DNA from: an uncultured Eubacteriales bacterium
GTDB lineage: Bacteria > Bacillota > Clostridia > Oscillospirales > UMGS1783
Assembly (NCBI GenBank): GCA_900555065.1
Contig: USJY01000006.1
Location: forward strand, 1 to 15,753
Direction: 5' to 3'
DNA length: 15,753 bases
The position numbers and the translations under genes are program-made. Positions 13,423 through 15,753 of this stretch are shown one piece after another. Position 1 is the first letter of the stretch, and each line of letters begins with the position of its first letter. The notes beneath the pieces are model-generated. The model saw nothing but the letters and a program-made list of their open reading frames with translations, was not told the origin of the DNA and did not search any database.

Positions 13423-15753
13423 TTACCCTCCGATCCTTTCTTTTTTGTTGCCTTGTTTCCGAGAATTACACCTAAAACAATACCCATCGCAACCATAGCG
13501 CCTGCGGCAATGTATATCCAGATATAGTCGTTCTTGAACACGGTTTCGGTAATTACTTCAGCAGCGGGTTCCTCTGTCTGCGCCTGAATCTCGGGATATA
13601 CTATCTCATAAGTAGTGTTTATATCCATGTACAGAACATCGTATTCCGCAATATTTGTAGCGGAGAGCTTAACGGCACCATCTTTGCTGGTGACATTACA
13701 GATAAGGCCATCGTACATCTCGATGGAATCCTCATCGTGTACTTCTTTGATGTAGAACTTAACATCTGCGCCGAAATACTCCTCAAATTCGCCGTTAAAG
13801 CTTATAAAGTCCTTAATGGAAACATCCTTATCCTTGTCGATGGTCCACTTAACCTGTGTCCCCTCCTCGTTGGCATATTCCCAAGTACCTCTGTACGACA
13901 ATGAACGGCCTCTTTTATCGAATATGTGACCGCCGCCACCGTCGAGGTACACAATCCCCATGTCTGCATTTTCATCAAACTCGGGTTTTTCGGTAAATGT
14001 TATAAGCAGAGTGCTGTCATCAGAGGATTCTACGCCGACAACTGCAAGCTCGCTCATGTCATAATCAAGGCTTATCCACTTGTAAGAACCATCGTAACCG
14101 TTCATCTTCTCGCCGTAGAGGTGGCGTGTGCCGCCGTCGGCGGTAATGTTATGTACAAGGTTATCCATACTATGAACAGTAATATTTTCATCGGAAAGTT
14201 CTTCTATACAGAATTTAACGGCAGCGCCCTTGAACATTTCAAGGCCGTTTTTATAGGTAACGACATCGGTAATGGTGTTTGCCAGATAGGTGTTGGAAGC
14301 GTTCATGGTCCAGATAACAGCGGTATGGCTGTCATCCGCCCATTCCCATGTGCCGGAGAACTGCAAGGGGCAACCATAGTTTTCCTTGCCGTCGGTCCAC
14401 ATAAGGGTATTATCGCCGGATACATACCTCAAGGCCATAAAGGGATTGCCGGTAATTTCAACCACGTCGTTGAACTGAACCAGTATCTGACGGCTGTTGA
14501 TAGCGGTAGCAGAGTAGGTAAGGTAATCCTCGGCGTTGTAGTCCACCGCAATGTCATATAAGATCCCGTCGTAACCGGAGGCGTATGTAGCGATAAGACG
14601 GCTGCGGTCATCTGCTGCGGAGCGGATATTGTCAATATGTCCGCTATGGCCGAAGAATCCACCCTCGGGCAGTTCTTCTATATTGAACATATAGAAAAGA
14701 TCTTCATTGTCCTTAAACTGTTCAAGATCCTTCGCATAATTGAACAGGTCGGTAAGATTGGAGACTTTATAGGTGTTATCGCTGTTTATGGTCCAACGGA
14801 TCTCGGTATGCTCAGCGTTGTTCCACTGCCAGGAGCCGCCCCACTGCATCGGTGTACCCTTTTCCCATTCACCGCCGTCCCAGTAAAGCATGCCGGTAGA
14901 GGCATCTATCATACGGATAGACATCCAGGGATTGCCGGTAAACACAACAGGCTCGGAAAATTTAACGACTATTTCAAGGTCGTTTACGGCAGTTGCGCTT
15001 TCAATATAAACCTTTTTAAAATTGGTTTTACCGTAAATATTGCAATATGCACCGTCAAACCAGCCGGGTCTGGTGGGAAGAGTAGCATCAAGATAATTGC
15101 CGTCACTGTCAACTACGTTTTCTACAAGTCCATTTGCAACGTTGACTGAGCCGATTTCTTCTATTGCGAGCATTACCTTGTACTGCCTGTAATCTGCAAG
15201 CTCGCCCTTATGCTCAATTATGTCCTGCACGTTCTCAACACCGAAGGCCTGGCCGCCATTAAGTACAAAGCGGAGCTTGCAGGGATCCTCTGTATACTCA
15301 AAATAACCGCTCCACTGCAAGGGAGTGCTTGCGTTTATTTCACCTGTCCAGGCAAGAAAACCGTCATCCCCGACGTATCTTATGGCGCAGAAAGGCGCAT
15401 CTTTTATTGTAACTGGCTCGGAGAACGTCACAACAAGGGAAGAATCGGTTTCCACATCGGCCCTGAGCATTTCAACCCTGGTATTGTCATAACGGATGAC
15501 TATTTCCTCGGCAATATAGCCGTCATAACCGCCGCCGGGATTATTTATATTGGAATAAAAACTTTTGCCGGTATCAAGGCCGGTAATGTTATTTACTACG
15601 CCGTCACCCGCCTCAAAGCCTTCGGTCATAGGATCGGGATGTTCCTCAATTACAAAACCGAAAGGATACTGCTCTGCAAACTCTTCAAGGCCTTCACCCT
15701 CTAAAATATCGGTAATATTGCTTATGCCGTAGGTGTTGCCGCTATGCATGGTC
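13419..15753 (-). CDS. Large membrane-anchored multi-repeat surface protein, 5' end outside window
   Basis: At least 777 residues are visible and the frame stays open at the window edge, so the true start is beyond 15753; the Met at 15749 lies inside a repeat (the preceding codon is Thr, matching WTM/WTI in other units). The protein is a tandem array of beta-rich units of 153-163 residues: one partial and four full. Each unit carries an FSEPV-like strand, (N/A)P-(W/F)-x-(A/S)-(I/L)-R, P-(L/M)-Q-(W/F)-x-G, W-T-(I/M)-N-x-x-N-T-Y, IEE, a DN-(I/V)-x-x-x-DG strand and GYDG-x-Y. After the last unit come an acidic linker (QTEEPAAEV), a transmembrane segment (about 741-765) and a tail with KKK. No sortase motif is visible, so anchoring is by the membrane helix. 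It is the first visible gene of a coupled operon. It is likely a ligand-binding or adhesion protein; the ligand is unknown. Confidence 0.8.
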   Translation of the reverse strand, partial: TMHSGNTYGISNITDILEGEGLEEFAEQYPFGFVIEEHPDPMTEGFEAGDGVVNNITGLDTGKSFYSNINNPGGGYDGYIAEEIVIRYDNTRVEMLRADVETDSSLVVTFSEPVTIKDAPFCAIRYVGDDGFLAWTGEINASTPLQWSGYFEYTEDPCKLRFVLNGGQAFGVENVQDIIEHKGELADYRQYKVMLAIEEIGSVNVANGLVENVVDSDGNYLDATLPTRPGWFDGAYCNIYGKTNFKKVYIESATAVNDLEIVVKFSEPVVFTGNPWMSIRMIDASTGMLYWDGGEWEKGTPMQWGGSWQWNNAEHTEIRWTINSDNTYKVSNLTDLFNYAKDLEQFKDNEDLFYMFNIEELPEGGFFGHSGHIDNIRSAADDRSRLIATYASGYDGILYDIAVDYNAEDYLTYSATAINSRQILVQFNDVVEITGNPFMALRYVSGDNTLMWTDGKENYGCPLQFSGTWEWADDSHTAVIWTMNASNTYLANTITDVVTYKNGLEMFKGAAVKFCIEELSDENITVHSMDNLVHNITADGGTRHLYGEKMNGYDGSYKWISLDYDMSELAVVGVESSDDSTLLITFTEKPEFDENADMGIVYLDGGGGHIFDKRGRSLSYRGTWEYANEEGTQVKWTIDKDKDVSIKDFISFNGEFEEYFGADVKFYIKEVHDEDSIEMYDGLICNVTSKDGAVKLSATNIAEYDVLYMDINTTYEIVYPEIQAQTEEPAAEVITETVFKNDYIWIYIAAGAMVAMGIVLGVILGNKATKKKGSEGK
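13455..13529 (-). other. C-terminal membrane anchor of the multi-repeat protein
   Basis: Codons for residues 741-765 give a continuous hydrophobic stretch (YIWIYIAAG to VILG) followed by NKATKKKG. The positive-inside rule places the repeats outside the cell. The neighbouring 267-residue protein ends in the same layout, an aromatic-start helix followed by a Lys/Arg tail. Confidence 0.75.
13593..14042 (-). repeat. Surface repeat unit 5 (membrane-proximal)
   Basis: Residues 570-719. It has TLLITFTEKP in place of FSEPV, no NPWMSIR match (ADMGIVYLD instead), then LSYRGTWEY, VKWTIDKDKD, FYIKEV, GLICNVTSKDG and AEYDVLYMDI. It is the most diverged tandem unit and lacks the GYDG motif in strict form. 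Confidence 0.7.
14043..14516 (-). repeat. Surface repeat unit 4
   Basis: Residues 412-569. It carries QILVQFNDVV, GNPFMALRYV, CPLQFSGTWEW, IWTMNASNTY, FCIEEL, DNLVHNITADGGTR and GYDGSY. It is a clear copy with all core motifs. Confidence 0.78.
14517..15005 (-). repeat. Surface repeat unit 3
   Basis: Residues 249-411. It carries LEIVVKFSEPV, GNPWMSIRMI, TPMQWGGSWQW, IRWTINSDNTY, FNIEEL, GHIDNIRSAADD and GYDGILYDI. It is the longest unit and matches the shared pattern best. Confidence 0.78.
15006..15464 (-). repeat. Surface repeat unit 2
   Basis: Residues 96-248. It carries SLVVTFSEPV, DAPFCAIRYV, TPLQWSGYFEY, LRFVLNGGQAF (replacing WTINxxNTY), LAIEEI, GLVENVVDSDG and GWFDGAYCNI. Confidence 0.75.
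15465..15753 (-). repeat. Surface repeat unit 1 (partial, runs off the window)
   Basis: Residues 1-95 plus the preceding codon hold only the second half of a unit: TMHSGNTYGISNITDIL, FVIEEH, DGVVNNITGLDTG and GYDGYI. Its FSEPV half lies outside the window, so the array has at least five units. Confidence 0.72.

Noticed and set aside
13926..14561. Plus-strand open frame of 211 codons inside the repeat protein gene
   Set aside because: Antisense to repeat units 3-5; several similar plus-strand frames recur at the repeat period, as expected for shadows of a repeated gene.
1..15753. CRISPR arrays, tRNA, rRNA or insertion-sequence transposase
   Set aside because: No regularly spaced direct repeats, cloverleaf-like segments or transposase motifs were seen on either strand.

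Overview
The window looks like a chromosomal segment of a moderately high-GC member of the Clostridia (Bacillota). The basis is a compact left half that reads hprK, a PHP phosphatase, murB, rapZ, whiA, dnaE, pfkA and a PPC/DUF296 gene, all on the + strand with ATGA-type overlaps, strong Shine-Dalgarno sites and some TTG/GTG starts. This is a familiar clostridial housekeeping neighbourhood, here without yvcK between rapZ and whiA.

Layout. Bases 1-245 hold the 5' end of an unrecognised minus-strand gene. A divergent promoter region (246-443) follows. The housekeeping run fills 444-9773. It combines control of carbon catabolism (HprK), glycolysis (PfkA), cell-wall precursor synthesis (MurB), amino-sugar-linked regulation (RapZ), a sporulation/division-type regulator (WhiA) and the replicative polymerase (DnaE). 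dnaE is split by a one-base deletion near 5877-5879; the two pieces join without loss into a normal polymerase of about 1148 residues. A strong hairpin terminator at 9869-9913 closes this half.

Bases 9774-10582 are a scrappy, AT-richer border with no intact gene. They hold the terminator, a decayed small ORF (start position ATA, internal TAG), two mini-ORFs and minus-strand coding remnants. This looks like an old mobile-element scar or insertion boundary.

Bases 10583-15753 are a minus-strand, translationally coupled operon with visibly lower GC. In transcription order it encodes (1) a large membrane-anchored protein, open at the window edge, built of tandem ~155-162-residue units; (2) a 267-residue protein with a signal peptide, one copy of the same unit and a C-terminal membrane anchor; (3) a GH36-type alpha-galactosidase lipoprotein. 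I do not recognise the repeat unit as a named family, although its first strand (FSEPV-like) resembles bacterial Ig-like domains. My inference is a cell-surface glycan-binding and degrading apparatus. This is the part of the window most likely to be undescribed.
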